Source: Acinetobacter sp. Ac_5812 (GTDB lineage Bacteria > Pseudomonadota > Gammaproteobacteria > Pseudomonadales > Moraxellaceae). Taken from it: a stretch of 64,000 bases of DNA. A program made the translations under genes and the position numbers. The stretch's first letter is position 1, and each line of letters starts with the position of its first letter. The notes under the pieces were generated by a model. That model saw nothing but the letters and a program-made list of their open reading frames with translations. It made no database searches and had not been told where the DNA came from. Below are positions 44,684 to 53,290 of this stretch, in pieces. Location of the stretch: the NCBI RefSeq assembly GCF_013072695.1, contig NZ_LXUK01000027.1, positions 124,001 to 188,000 of the forward strand. Reading direction: 5' to 3'.

Positions 44684-44745
44684 TGCTGCTTTCTTAAGCA
44701 AAAAATTAACGATTTATTCATAACTTTGATTTGCAAGGAATTCTC

Positions 44746-45684
44746 GTGAGCCAATGGAAAATACAGCCTGTCGTTGAAGGTTTGCAACAAGCGAGACACG
44801 AATGGAGAGAGCGTCAACATCGCATCAAAGAATTTGGTGGACGCGAACTCCCATCTAAGGATGCGCTGAAGTCAATTTTAGATGATCTGTGTGGAATTCT
44901 GTTTCCAATGCGACTTGGCCCCAGTGATCTGCGTCAAGAAACTGAGGATTACTATATTGCCTATACCCTAGACCGCGTACTCAATGAATTATTTTCACAG
45001 GTAAAACTGGCCTTAAATTACGAAACCAAAAGTCGCGTCAAACCGATCCCTGTTTCAAGCAATGAACGTCTGCTTTATGAACAGCAAATCGCTTTGGCAC
45101 AGACCATCGTACAGGACTTTGCCAATACCTTGCCTGATATCCGTCGCGTATTAGATGCAGATGTCTGTGCCGCATATGAAGGAGATCCAGCCGCACATAG
45201 TGTCGATGAAGTCCTGCTCTGCTACCCAGGTATTTTGGCAATCATCCATCATCGTGTGGCACATCAGCTCTATCACAGCGTTCCGCTACTTTCACGAATT
45301 ATTTCTGAATTGGCCCATTCAGCCACAGGGATTGATATCCACCCAGGTGCGCAAATTGGGAAAGGCTTCTTTATCGATCATGGTACAGGGGTGGTAATTG
45401 GTGAAACCTCAGTGATTGGTGAATATGTGCGTATTTATCAGGCCGTGACCCTCGGTGCAAAACGTTTCGAACTGAATGAAGATGGTGCCTTGAAAAAAGA
45501 TTACGCCCGTCATCCGATTGTTGAAGATCATGTGGTGATTTATGCAGGTGCAACGATTTTAGGTTGTATCACCATTGGTAAAGGGTCAATTATTGGCGGT
45601 AATGTCTGGCTCACCCATAGCGTTACTGCAGGCAGTCAGATTTTACAGTCACCCAGTGAGTCACTCCACAATAGTAAAGTTTAA
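44746..45684 (+). CDS. epsC: serine O-acetyltransferase, EpsC type
   Basis: Makes O-acetylserine, the carbon skeleton for cysteine synthesis. At 312 aa it has the N-terminal helical domain and a C-terminal left-handed beta-helix with hexapeptide repeats (GIDIHPGAQIGKGFFIDHGT, GVVIGETSVIGEYVRIYQAV, GATILGCITIGKGSIIGGNV). It belongs to the EpsC-like subgroup, distinct from the shorter housekeeping CysE. The start is GTG, with AAGGA six bases upstream; an in-frame TTG five codons earlier is inferior. This gene type is a known member of family 2A encapsulin operons. Confidence 0.92.
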   Translation: MSQWKIQPVVEGLQQARHEWRERQHRIKEFGGRELPSKDALKSILDDLCGILFPMRLGPSDLRQETEDYYIAYTLDRVLNELFSQVKLALNYETKSRVKPIPVSSNERLLYEQQIALAQTIVQDFANTLPDIRRVLDADVCAAYEGDPAAHSVDEVLLCYPGILAIIHHRVAHQLYHSVPLLSRIISELAHSATGIDIHPGAQIGKGFFIDHGTGVVIGETSVIGEYVRIYQAVTLGAKRFELNEDGALKKDYARHPIVEDHVVIYAGATILGCITIGKGSIIGGNVWLTHSVTAGSQILQSPSESLHNSKV

Positions 45685-45777
45685 ATGAATGAATTATTTA
45701 AATAGTTCTTAGAATAAATAAACGTATATTCAATACTTATATTTATTTCATATAAATATATTCTTATGAGTAATAAG

Positions 45778-45800
45778 TAAATAATTCACGATTATTTATC
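45778..45800. promoter_or_regulatory. AT-rich dyad upstream of the encapsulin gene
   Basis: TAAATAAT-TCACG-ATTATTTA is a perfect 8-bp inverted repeat about 120 bases before the encapsulin start. Its right arm continues as ATTATTTATC, the same 10-mer found in the dyad upstream of the rhodanese gene (44065-44074). AT-rich DNA makes chance matches possible. Confidence 0.4.
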
Positions 45801-45918
45801 TCATAATAATATTTTTAAAAATACTAAATAGTCTCTAGTCTAACTAAATAAATCATTCAACATTATTGCAATAAACCAATTTTATTAACAAAGCCAAAAA
45901 CAACAGGAAAATTGATTC

Positions 45919-46851
45919 ATGGCAAAAACCACAGATAAAGTCCAACTTGCACTTGGTGATCACGCAGCCAGACAGCTTGCAAATGCCACCAAGACCGTTC
46001 CACAACTATCGACCATTACCCCGCGTTGGCTCACGCATTTATTGCAATGGATTCCTGTTGAAGCAGGTATTTATCGCGTTAACCGTGTCAGCAATACTGA
46101 TGATATCCAAGTCGCGTGCACCCAACGTGATGAGGCCACTTTGCCACAAACTTTTGTGGATTATGATGCACAACCACGTGAATATTTCTTAAATGGTGTT
46201 TCGACTGTTTTAGATATCCATACCCGTGTTGCTGATCTTTACAGCAGCCCGCATGATCAGATTAAAGAACAATTACGTTTAACCATTGAAACCATTAAAG
46301 AACGTCAGGAAAGTGAGCTAATCAATAACCCTGAATATGGTTTATTGGCCAGTGTCGCAGAAGACCAACGTATCTCTACTTTGAATGGCCCCCCAACACC
46401 CGATGACTTTGACGATTTACTGCGTAAGGTCTGGAAAGAACCTGGTTTCTTCCTTGCCCATCCAGATGCAATTGCTGCTTTCGGTCGTGAATGTACCCGA
46501 CGTGGTGTTCCACCACCAACTGTGAGCTTATTCGGTTCACAGTTCATCACGTGGCGCGGTGTTCCACTGATTCCATCAAATAAGATTCCTGTAGAAGATG
46601 GTAAAACCAAAATCTTGTTACTGCGTGTGGGTGAAAAACGCCAAGGTGTGGTGGGATTATTCCAACCGGGCTTGGCTGGCGAACAATCTCCAGGCCTTTC
46701 TGTACGCTTCATGGGCATCAACCGCAACGCGATTGCGTCTTATCTGATCTCACTGTACTGCTCATTGGCGGTATTGACTGAGGATGCATTGGCTGTGCTC
46801 GAAGATGTGGAGGTGGACAAGTATCATGACTACCCAGTTAACTACAAGTAA
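45919..46851 (+). CDS. family 2A encapsulin shell protein
   Basis: A 310-aa HK97-fold protein that self-assembles into a protein compartment. The sequence follows the SrpI-like family 2A type: DKVQLALGDHAARQLANATK, RWLTHLLQWIPVEAGIYRVN, FDDLLRKVWKEPGFFLAHPD, AIAAFGRECTRRGVPPPTVS and GEQSPGLSVRFMGINRNAIA. The N-arm is family 2A-like. It is co-transcribed with a cysteine desulfurase whose ATG overlaps the shell gene's 3' end by 26 bases, so that enzyme is the predicted cargo. Family 2A shells with this cargo have been reported to store elemental sulfur. AGGA precedes the ATG at ten bases. Confidence 0.93.
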   Translation: MAKTTDKVQLALGDHAARQLANATKTVPQLSTITPRWLTHLLQWIPVEAGIYRVNRVSNTDDIQVACTQRDEATLPQTFVDYDAQPREYFLNGVSTVLDIHTRVADLYSSPHDQIKEQLRLTIETIKERQESELINNPEYGLLASVAEDQRISTLNGPPTPDDFDDLLRKVWKEPGFFLAHPDAIAAFGRECTRRGVPPPTVSLFGSQFITWRGVPLIPSNKIPVEDGKTKILLLRVGEKRQGVVGLFQPGLAGEQSPGLSVRFMGINRNAIASYLISLYCSLAVLTEDALAVLEDVEVDKYHDYPVNYK

Positions 46852-48775
46852 TTTACACGGTAGTCCAACGGGTTCTGAAGTGGTCGGTGTTAGCCCACCG
46901 TCCAACTTCCCAGATGAAGCAACACTTTCACGGCTTGCCTCTGAATTTTTTGCTGCCCTGCCAAATTCTGGCAGTGGTCATTCCTCTGGTTTGAATTTGG
47001 ACTTACCTCATGTTGGGCCCCCACATCAACCACAGCCCGCTGAACCTTTAGCTGCGCTCAGTGGTCGTGCGCCCAATATTGCTTATGAAAAAAGTTTAAA
47101 CCCTGAATATCCTGAGCATATTCCGAACTATCCTGACTATCCTGAACGTCGTGCGATCGCCTCGGCGCCAGTCGTGGGTGGTGCCAATTTACCACGTCCA
47201 CCGATTGAACCTAATTTTCCGCAAGCGGTTCATAGTGCACCAAACGTTCCTTTAGTTGAACCCTCTCGCCCGTCAACAAGTGATGCGTCACCCTTTTATT
47301 TTTTGAATGATTTTACAGCACCGAGTTCATCCAGTTCTGAATTTGATGCTGCCAATTTTGCCACGGCACAATCATTTCAATTGCCTCATGGCGATGCATT
47401 AAAAAGTCTGTTGCAGCAAGATAATCAAGCTTCTACTCAAGCAAAAAATAATGCGTCTTCAGGTTTTTATTTCTTAGATCTGCCGCAACACAATGCAGAT
47501 TATGGCAATTATCAAGCTTCTCAGCCACAGTTTGTTGCCAATGCCGCTCAGCCCTTGGATATTCAAGCGATCCGTCGTGACTTCCCCATTCTGCAAGAAC
47601 GCGTTAATGGACGGCCCTTAGTTTGGTTTGACAATGCAGCGACCACGCAGAAACCGCAAAGTGTGATTGATCGTATTGCCTATTTTTATCAGCACGAAAA
47701 TTCCAATATTCATCGTGCTGCACATGAGCTGGCAGCACGTGCAACCGATGCCTATGAACATGCGCGTAATGTGGTGGCCCGTTTTATTGGGGCAAAATCA
47801 TCCAAAGAGATCATTTTTGTTCGTGGCACCACCGAAGGTATTAATCTGATTGCCAAGACCTGGGGTGAACAGAATATTGCTGAAGGTGATGAGATTATTG
47901 TTTCGCATCTTGAACATCACGCCAACATCGTTCCGTGGTTCCAACTCACCAAAAAAGTCGGCGCCAAACTGCGTGTTATTCCTGTGGATGATACTGGACA
48001 AATCATTTTGGAAGAACTGCCAAAACTGATCAATGAACGGACCAAACTGATCTCGATTACCCAAGTGTCCAACGCCTTAGGTACGGTGACGCCTGTGGCA
48101 GAAGTGATCAAAATCGCGCATGCCAAAGGTGTGCGGGTCTTGGTTGATGGTGCCCAATCGGTTTCGCATATGCCAACTGATGTCCAAGCGATTGATGCCG
48201 ACTTCTTTGTATTCTCAGGACATAAAGTGTTTGGGCCAACAGGTATTGGTGCAGTTTATGCCAAGCCTGAAATCCTAGAGACCATGCCCGTCTGGGAAGG
48301 CGGCGGCAATATGATTCAGGATGTGAGCTTTGAACAAGTGGTTTACCAACCTGCCCCCAATAAGTTTGAAGCAGGCACAGGCAATATTGCCGATGCAGTA
48401 GGTTTAGGCGCTGCATTGGAATATGTTGAACGCCTTGGCATTCATAATATTGCGCGTTATGAACATGACTTGCTGGAATATGGCCAGCATGCGTTAAGCA
48501 GTGTCACGGGGTTAAGACCAATTGGTACGGCGAGAAATAAAGCCAGTGTAATGTCCTTTACTCTTGAAGGTTATTCGACAGAGCAAGTGGGTAAGGCACT
48601 GAATCAACATGGGATTGCAGTGCGTTCTGGGCATCATTGTGCTCAACCGATCTTGCGTCGTTTTGGAGTAGAGCAAACTGTGCGCCCTTCTTTGGCCTTT
48701 TATAACACCACTGAAGAAATTGATTTACTGGTGTCGGTCTTGCATCAACTGACCAGAAACAAGCGCAGTACCTAA
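46826..48775 (+). CDS. cysteine desulfurase with N-terminal encapsulin-loading extension
   Basis: A 649-aa PLP enzyme that removes sulfur from cysteine, giving alanine and persulfide. The SufS-type catalytic domain (about 244-649) has the PLP lysine K467 (FSGHKVFG) and catalytic C605 (RSGHHCAQP). Ordinary SufS is about 410 aa. Here about 240 residues rich in Pro, Ser, Asn and Gln precede it. They include SPTGSEVVGVSPPSNFPDEA and two related FYFL motifs (SPFYFLNDF, about 155; SGFYFLDLP, about 212). Such extensions target the enzyme into family 2A encapsulins. A GGAGGTGG ribosome site lies inside the shell gene. Confidence 0.93.
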   Translation: MTTQLTTSNLHGSPTGSEVVGVSPPSNFPDEATLSRLASEFFAALPNSGSGHSSGLNLDLPHVGPPHQPQPAEPLAALSGRAPNIAYEKSLNPEYPEHIPNYPDYPERRAIASAPVVGGANLPRPPIEPNFPQAVHSAPNVPLVEPSRPSTSDASPFYFLNDFTAPSSSSSEFDAANFATAQSFQLPHGDALKSLLQQDNQASTQAKNNASSGFYFLDLPQHNADYGNYQASQPQFVANAAQPLDIQAIRRDFPILQERVNGRPLVWFDNAATTQKPQSVIDRIAYFYQHENSNIHRAAHELAARATDAYEHARNVVARFIGAKSSKEIIFVRGTTEGINLIAKTWGEQNIAEGDEIIVSHLEHHANIVPWFQLTKKVGAKLRVIPVDDTGQIILEELPKLINERTKLISITQVSNALGTVTPVAEVIKIAHAKGVRVLVDGAQSVSHMPTDVQAIDADFFVFSGHKVFGPTGIGAVYAKPEILETMPVWEGGGNMIQDVSFEQVVYQPAPNKFEAGTGNIADAVGLGAALEYVERLGIHNIARYEHDLLEYGQHALSSVTGLRPIGTARNKASVMSFTLEGYSTEQVGKALNQHGIAVRSGHHCAQPILRRFGVEQTVRPSLAFYNTTEEIDLLVSVLHQLTRNKRST

Positions 48776-48787
48776 CCCCTCTCCAAT

Positions 48788-48817
48788 AAAAAAGACTGCC
48801 TCAGTGCAGTCTTTTTT
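48788..48817. terminator. terminator of the encapsulin operon
   Basis: Stem AAAAAAGACTGC / GCAGTCTTTTTT with a 6-base loop. It is bidirectional and also serves the convergent LysE-type gene. Confidence 0.88.
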
Positions 48818-48821
48818 ATGT

Positions 48822-49463
48822 TCAAGTAAAGGCAACGCTCCAGATCAATCGTATTGCAACTGCACTCAAGATAATCCCCATCACCCGTTCAAAATACACC
48901 CCGAACTCCAAAAAGCGTTTCCGCACAATCGGTTGTGCAAACATGATGCTGACTAAAATAAACCATAATGCATTGACTAGACACATCCAAATGCCATAAC
49001 CAATTTGAACCTTTAACGGTGTGGTCGGATTGACAATGGTGGTAAAAATCGCCAGAAAGAAAATCGTCGCTTTCGGATTCAAAGCATTGGTTAGAAAACC
49101 CATATTAAAGGCTTGAATTAAGCTCGGTTTATCCATCACCTCGCCAGCTAAAATATCCAGATTGGCATTCGGTTGACTACGTAAACATTGCCAGCCCAAA
49201 TAAATCAAATAAGCCCCCCCTGCTACACGTAATACCGACATTAACCAAACGCTTTGCTGGATCAATACGCCCACCCCGACCAAGGTGTAAAACACATGCA
49301 CCGAAATGCCGACACCAATACCAATTGCAGTGATACAGCCAATTAGATAGCCATATCGAACACTCTGCCGTACTGTAATAATAAAATCAGGACCCGGTAA
49401 AACAACGGCCATAAAATGGATCAAAGCCAAGGCCAGAAACTCATGTCCATACAACTGCCACAT
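48822..49463 (-). CDS. LysE/RhtB family exporter
   Basis: A 213-aa inner-membrane exporter (VVLPGPDFIITVRQSVRYGY, GVGISVHVFYTLVGVGVLIQ, NMGFLTNALNPKATIFFLAI) of unknown amino-acid or metabolite substrate. I start at MWQLYGHEF because GGAG lies nine bases before it; ATG codons six and five codons upstream are open. It is divergent from a LysR-type regulator that probably controls it. Adjacency to the sulfur locus hints at cysteine-pathway export (O-acetylserine or cysteine), which is speculation. Confidence 0.85.
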   Translation of the reverse strand: MWQLYGHEFLALALIHFMAVVLPGPDFIITVRQSVRYGYLIGCITAIGIGVGISVHVFYTLVGVGVLIQQSVWLMSVLRVAGGAYLIYLGWQCLRSQPNANLDILAGEVMDKPSLIQAFNMGFLTNALNPKATIFFLAIFTTIVNPTTPLKVQIGYGIWMCLVNALWFILVSIMFAQPIVRKRFLEFGVYFERVMGIILSAVAIRLIWSVAFT

Positions 49464-49555
49464 TTGATTTATCTCCATCATGACTACAGGAAAAAGATTG
49501 TATTGCGCTTTTTAAAGCGCGATAATCCAATCAAATTCCAAATAACTTTTGCTTC

Positions 49556-50512
49556 ATGAGCACAAATCAAAGTCTGGTTCTGTTAAATGAAATGGCAACC
49601 TTTGTCAAAGTTGTCGAAACCGAAAGCTTTTCTGAAACGGCACGTCAGCTCGGTTCAACCCCTTCTGCCGTAAGCCGTGCGATTGCACGTTTAGAACGGG
49701 CTTTAGGCACACGCTTATTACATCGCACTACCCGTAAACTGCGCTTAAGTGAAAGTGGTCAACAGGTGTACGAACGCTGTGTCGACATGGTCAATGCTGC
49801 GCAAGCGGTGATGGAAAGTTCAGGACAGTTTCATATTGAGCCACAGGGCATTATTCGGATCAGCGTGCCCAAGGCCGTTGGGCATTTTATGCTGCATCCC
49901 CATCTGCCCGAATTCTTGGCCCTATATCCAAAAATTGATATCCAACTGCTGTTGGAAGACCGCTATATTGACTTGATTGATGATGGTGTCGATCTGGCGA
50001 TTCGCATTACCGAGCACCCCCCAGGTGGATTGATGGGGCGAAAACTGATTGATATTGATCATTTAATCTGTGCCACACCTGAATATTTACACAAGAATGG
50101 CACACCACAGCATCCACACGACTTAAAGCAGCATCAATGTATCTATTTGGGTGAACAACCGAATGACTCGAAATGGAAGTTCCAGCAAGAACAGAAATCC
50201 ATTACCGTTGCCGTCCGTGGTCGTTATGCTGCCAATCATACAGGCGTGCGCCTCAGTGCCGCTTTACAACATTTAGGCATTGCCAGTTTGCCGTACTTCG
50301 TAGCACGCCATGCTTTGGAGCAAGGCACACTTGTTCAGGTCTTACCTGATTGGCATTTTAAAACCCACTATAGCGGTGGCGCATGGTTGCTCTATCCACC
50401 TACCCGTCATGTGCCACCGAAATTGAGTGTATTCATTCAATATTTAGCAGAAAAATTAGCCGCAGAACCGATTTTAGTTCAACAGAGCTCACCAATAAAA
50501 AATAATGATTAA
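49556..50512 (+). CDS. LysR-type transcriptional regulator
   Basis: A 318-aa LysR protein. The N-terminal winged helix-turn-helix (MATFVKVVETESFSETARQL, SPSAVSRAIARLERALGTRL in slightly varied form) is followed by a periplasmic-binding-type effector domain (about 95-300, with GIIRISVPKAVGHFMLHPHL). It is divergent from the LysE-type exporter, a pairing common for regulator and target. The effector is unknown. Confidence 0.88.
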   Translation: MSTNQSLVLLNEMATFVKVVETESFSETARQLGSTPSAVSRAIARLERALGTRLLHRTTRKLRLSESGQQVYERCVDMVNAAQAVMESSGQFHIEPQGIIRISVPKAVGHFMLHPHLPEFLALYPKIDIQLLLEDRYIDLIDDGVDLAIRITEHPPGGLMGRKLIDIDHLICATPEYLHKNGTPQHPHDLKQHQCIYLGEQPNDSKWKFQQEQKSITVAVRGRYAANHTGVRLSAALQHLGIASLPYFVARHALEQGTLVQVLPDWHFKTHYSGGAWLLYPPTRHVPPKLSVFIQYLAEKLAAEPILVQQSSPIKNND

Positions 50513-50629
50513 CTCATCTAAATTCAATAATTTCATCATTTTGAATTATTAACTCACTAAAATTTATAAACTCAATACTCAATTTTATTTATCATCTAGA
50601 AATAAAAAGAAAACTCTTTGGAATACATC

Positions 50630-51973
50630 ATGCAATCAGCTGATCCTACCAATCCAACGCCAACAATTCCGTTCAGGCAAGCCTTTTTGTTCTGGCTGAA
50701 ATTGGGATTTATCAGCTTTGGTGGTCCTGCTGGACAGATTGCAGTAATGCATCAGGAACTAGTTGAAAATAAACGTTGGATCTCTGAAAAAAGATTCTTA
50801 CATGCGCTGAATTACTGCATGTTACTTCCCGGTCCTGAGGCACAACAGCTCGCCACCTATATTGGTTGGCTTATGCACCGAACGATGGGCGGGCTTGTAG
50901 CAGGTATTCTGTTTGTTCTCCCCTCACTGTTTATCCTGATCGCCCTATCATGGATTTATGTGCAGTTTGGTGATGTACCAATTATTGCAGGATTGTTTTA
51001 TGGGATTAAACCTGCGGTCACGGCGATTGTCTTTCATGCGACTTATCGTATTGGCAGTCGCTCATTAAAGAATCCGTTTTTATGGGGTATTGCTGCTGCC
51101 GCATTTATTGCCATCTTCGTGTTTAACATCCCTTTTCCCCTGATCGTGTTAGCAGCTGCTATCACAGGCTATGTACTGAGTAAGAAAAAACCAGATTTAT
51201 TTACGGTTCAGAATTCCCATCAAAACAGTCATAAAAGTTATGGGACCGCTCTAATTGATGATGATACGCCAACACCTGCCCATGCAATTTTCCATTGGTC
51301 AAATCTTATTAAAATCGTGATCATTGCAGCCTTACTCTGGTTCATTCCAATCACACTGTTAACCCTAAGTCTCGGTTGGCAAAATGGCTATACCCAAATG
51401 GCGTGGTTCTTTACTAAAGCAGCCCTACTCACCTTCGGCGGTGCTTATGCGGTATTGCCCTATGTGTATCAAGGTGCAGTCAATCATTATGCATGGCTGA
51501 GTCCCACTCAAATGATTGATGGGTTAGCACTCGGTGAAAGTACTCCTGGCCCGTTAATCATGGTAGTCGCTTTCGTGGGTTTTTTGGGGGCTTATAACCA
51601 TGCGTTATTGGGGGCTGATCAACTCTTTTTAGCAGGTGCAATTGGTGCGGTGATTGTCACTTGGTTTACCTTTTTATTTTCCTTTGTATTTATTTTAGCG
51701 GGTGCACCAATTATTGAATCTACGCACAATGAACTAAAATTTACTGCGCCACTCACTGCCATTACAGCAGCCGTAGTCGGGGTGATTTTAAATCTGGCTT
51801 TGTTCTTTAGCTATCATGTGCTCTGGCCAAATGGCTTTAATCACCCGTTTAATTATGAAGCGGCCTTTATTACCGTTGCTGCACTGATTGCTTTATTCAA
51901 ATTTCAGCTCAATGTGTTGTATGTGATTTTTGCATCGGCCTTTTGCGGTTTAATTTTATATATTGGCGCTTAA
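50630..51973 (+). CDS. chrA: chromate transporter ChrA
   Basis: A 447-aa CHR-family transporter, linked in other bacteria to chromate efflux. Two homologous halves are visible. One has LGFISFGGPAGQIAVMHQEL and MLLPGPEAQQLATYIGW; the other has ALLTFGGAYAVLPYVYQGAV and LGESTPGPLIMVVAFVGF. About 10-11 hydrophobic spans are present. I start at MQSADPTNP (GGA seven bases before); a TTG four codons earlier is possible. Chromate resembles sulfate, so its location near the sulfur cluster may be functional, though there is no direct evidence. Confidence 0.88.
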   Translation: MQSADPTNPTPTIPFRQAFLFWLKLGFISFGGPAGQIAVMHQELVENKRWISEKRFLHALNYCMLLPGPEAQQLATYIGWLMHRTMGGLVAGILFVLPSLFILIALSWIYVQFGDVPIIAGLFYGIKPAVTAIVFHATYRIGSRSLKNPFLWGIAAAAFIAIFVFNIPFPLIVLAAAITGYVLSKKKPDLFTVQNSHQNSHKSYGTALIDDDTPTPAHAIFHWSNLIKIVIIAALLWFIPITLLTLSLGWQNGYTQMAWFFTKAALLTFGGAYAVLPYVYQGAVNHYAWLSPTQMIDGLALGESTPGPLIMVVAFVGFLGAYNHALLGADQLFLAGAIGAVIVTWFTFLFSFVFILAGAPIIESTHNELKFTAPLTAITAAVVGVILNLALFFSYHVLWPNGFNHPFNYEAAFITVAALIALFKFQLNVLYVIFASAFCGLILYIGA

Positions 51974-52019
51974 TTGAATGTATCGAGTAGATCGAAACAC
52001 TACTCGATGTAACTCAATC

Positions 52020-52967
52020 TTAAATATGGTGAATTTCCACAGAAGCATGCACGATTTCCTCATGAATCGCCAATTCAGCTTTAACCTGATCAGGATTGAG
52101 ATCAGTGATTGTAGTTTCCAGTCCTAAAATGCAAGAGAACTTGCCTTTCCCGACCTTCCATACATGCAGATCGGTAATTTCAACCTGTGAAAACTGGGCA
52201 ATCACCTCACGTATTTCTTCAACCACAGGATGCCCCATTTCTGCATCCAATAAGGTTTTTCCTGTTTCCTGCATCAAGCCCCAAGACCATTTTGCAACCA
52301 GCAATGCCCCGACAATCCCCAGCAAAGCATCCAGAAAATTCCAGCCAAAATATTTGGCCGCAAATAAGGCAATAATCGCCAGAACCGAAGTCACGGCATC
52401 AGCAACCACATGTGAAAAAGCTGCTTTTTGATTCAAATCATGATGATGATCATGGCCGTGATGATCTGCGTCACCATGAGAGTGATGATGTGAATGATGG
52501 TGATGATGCTCATGTCCCCCATCATGTAGTAACCATGCACAAATTAGATTGACGATCAGCCCCACAATCGCAATGGGAATCGCTTCATTAAAATGAATGG
52601 TGACAGGATTGAATAAACGCTCGAGTGACTGAATCCCCATCAACAGCGCCACTACCATCAGTAAAATCGCACTGCTGTATCCCGCCAAGATTTCAATTTT
52701 CCATGTGCCGAAACTAAAACGTTGATCCTGCGCATAATGTCTTGCCATACGATAAGCAAAATACGCAAGTCCCAAGGCCAGCATATGCGAACTCATGTGC
52801 CAGCCATCGGCAAGTAAAGCCATTGAATTAAAAAACCAGCCGCCCAGAATTTCCAAGACCATCATCACTGCGGTTAAAATAGTGGCAATCAAAATTCTTT
52901 TTTGTGCTAAAGGATTTCCTTGATCAAACTGATGAGAATGACGTCGTTCTAGGTTACTATGCTGCAT
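52020..52967 (-). CDS. dmeF: CDF family cobalt/nickel efflux protein DmeF
   Basis: A 315-aa cation-diffusion-facilitator, six spans plus a cytoplasmic C-terminal domain (about 225-315). The metal site uses D54 and H57 (LLADGWHMSSH) with H186 and D190 (HVVAD). Between spans four and five is a His-rich loop (about 148-178). The DGWHMSSHM, RFSFGTWKIEILAGYSSAIL and KTLLDAEM segments match DmeF, which exports Co(II) and Ni(II). It is divergent from an RcnR-like repressor across a clear operator. Zinc transport cannot be excluded by sequence. Confidence 0.88.
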   Translation of the reverse strand: MQHSNLERRHSHQFDQGNPLAQKRILIATILTAVMMVLEILGGWFFNSMALLADGWHMSSHMLALGLAYFAYRMARHYAQDQRFSFGTWKIEILAGYSSAILLMVVALLMGIQSLERLFNPVTIHFNEAIPIAIVGLIVNLICAWLLHDGGHEHHHHHSHHHSHGDADHHGHDHHHDLNQKAAFSHVVADAVTSVLAIIALFAAKYFGWNFLDALLGIVGALLVAKWSWGLMQETGKTLLDAEMGHPVVEEIREVIAQFSQVEITDLHVWKVGKGKFSCILGLETTITDLNPDQVKAELAIHEEIVHASVEIHHI

Positions 52968-52984
52968 TTATTTTAGTCTTCCAA

Positions 52985-53002
52985 TATACTCCCCCTAGTA
53001 TA
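52985..53002. promoter_or_regulatory. RcnR/DmeR-type operator
   Basis: TATACT-CCCCCT-AGTATA lies in the 56-base gap between divergent dmeF and the repressor. Read on the other strand it is TACT-A-GGGGG-AGTA, the known design for RcnR/DmeR-class operators (an A/T inverted repeat flanking a G tract). It lies 22 bases before the repressor ATG and 18 bases before the dmeF ATG, so it can block both. Confidence 0.85.
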
Positions 53003-53023
53003 TATTTTTTTAGGAAAAAAAGT

Positions 53024-53290
53024 ATGTCTCACCTCCATCAAGATAAAAAAATTTTAAATCGTCTTAAACGGATTCAAGGGCAGTTCGCAGCAGTCGAGAA
53101 ATCGCTCACAAATCCTGAAAGTTCTTGCATAGAAGTTCTACAGCAGGTTGCGGCAGTCAAAGGTGCGGTGAATGGTTTAATGAACCAATTGATCGAACAA
53201 CACCTAAAAGAACATGTATTAAAAGGTGCTGATCATGTGGATGAAGAAGAAGTCGAAAAGTTTTTCACCTTATTACAACGCTATCTATAA
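53024..53290 (+). CDS. dmeR: RcnR/DmeR-type nickel/cobalt-responsive repressor
   Basis: An 88-aa all-helical repressor of the CsoR/RcnR family. Residue positions are decisive: H3, C35, H60 and H64 reproduce the nickel/cobalt ligand set of RcnR, rather than the CsoR (Cys-His-Cys) or FrmR (Pro2-Cys35-His60) sets. The start MSHLHQDKK is fixed by that spacing and by AGGA upstream; an open extension overlapping dmeF is not used. It should bind the G-tract operator at 52985 and repress dmeF. Its stop codon overlaps the 3' end of modC. Confidence 0.9.
   Translation: MSHLHQDKKILNRLKRIQGQFAAVEKSLTNPESSCIEVLQQVAAVKGAVNGLMNQLIEQHLKEHVLKGADHVDEEEVEKFFTLLQRYL

Noticed and set aside
46784..46825. Upstream start for the cysteine desulfurase
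   Set aside because: It would extend the protein by 14 residues further into the encapsulin gene. The ribosome site GGAGGTGG favours the ATG at 46826.
52904..53023. Forty-codon extension of the dmeR frame
   Set aside because: It overlaps dmeF and the operator, and the metal ligands only number correctly from the ATG at 53024.
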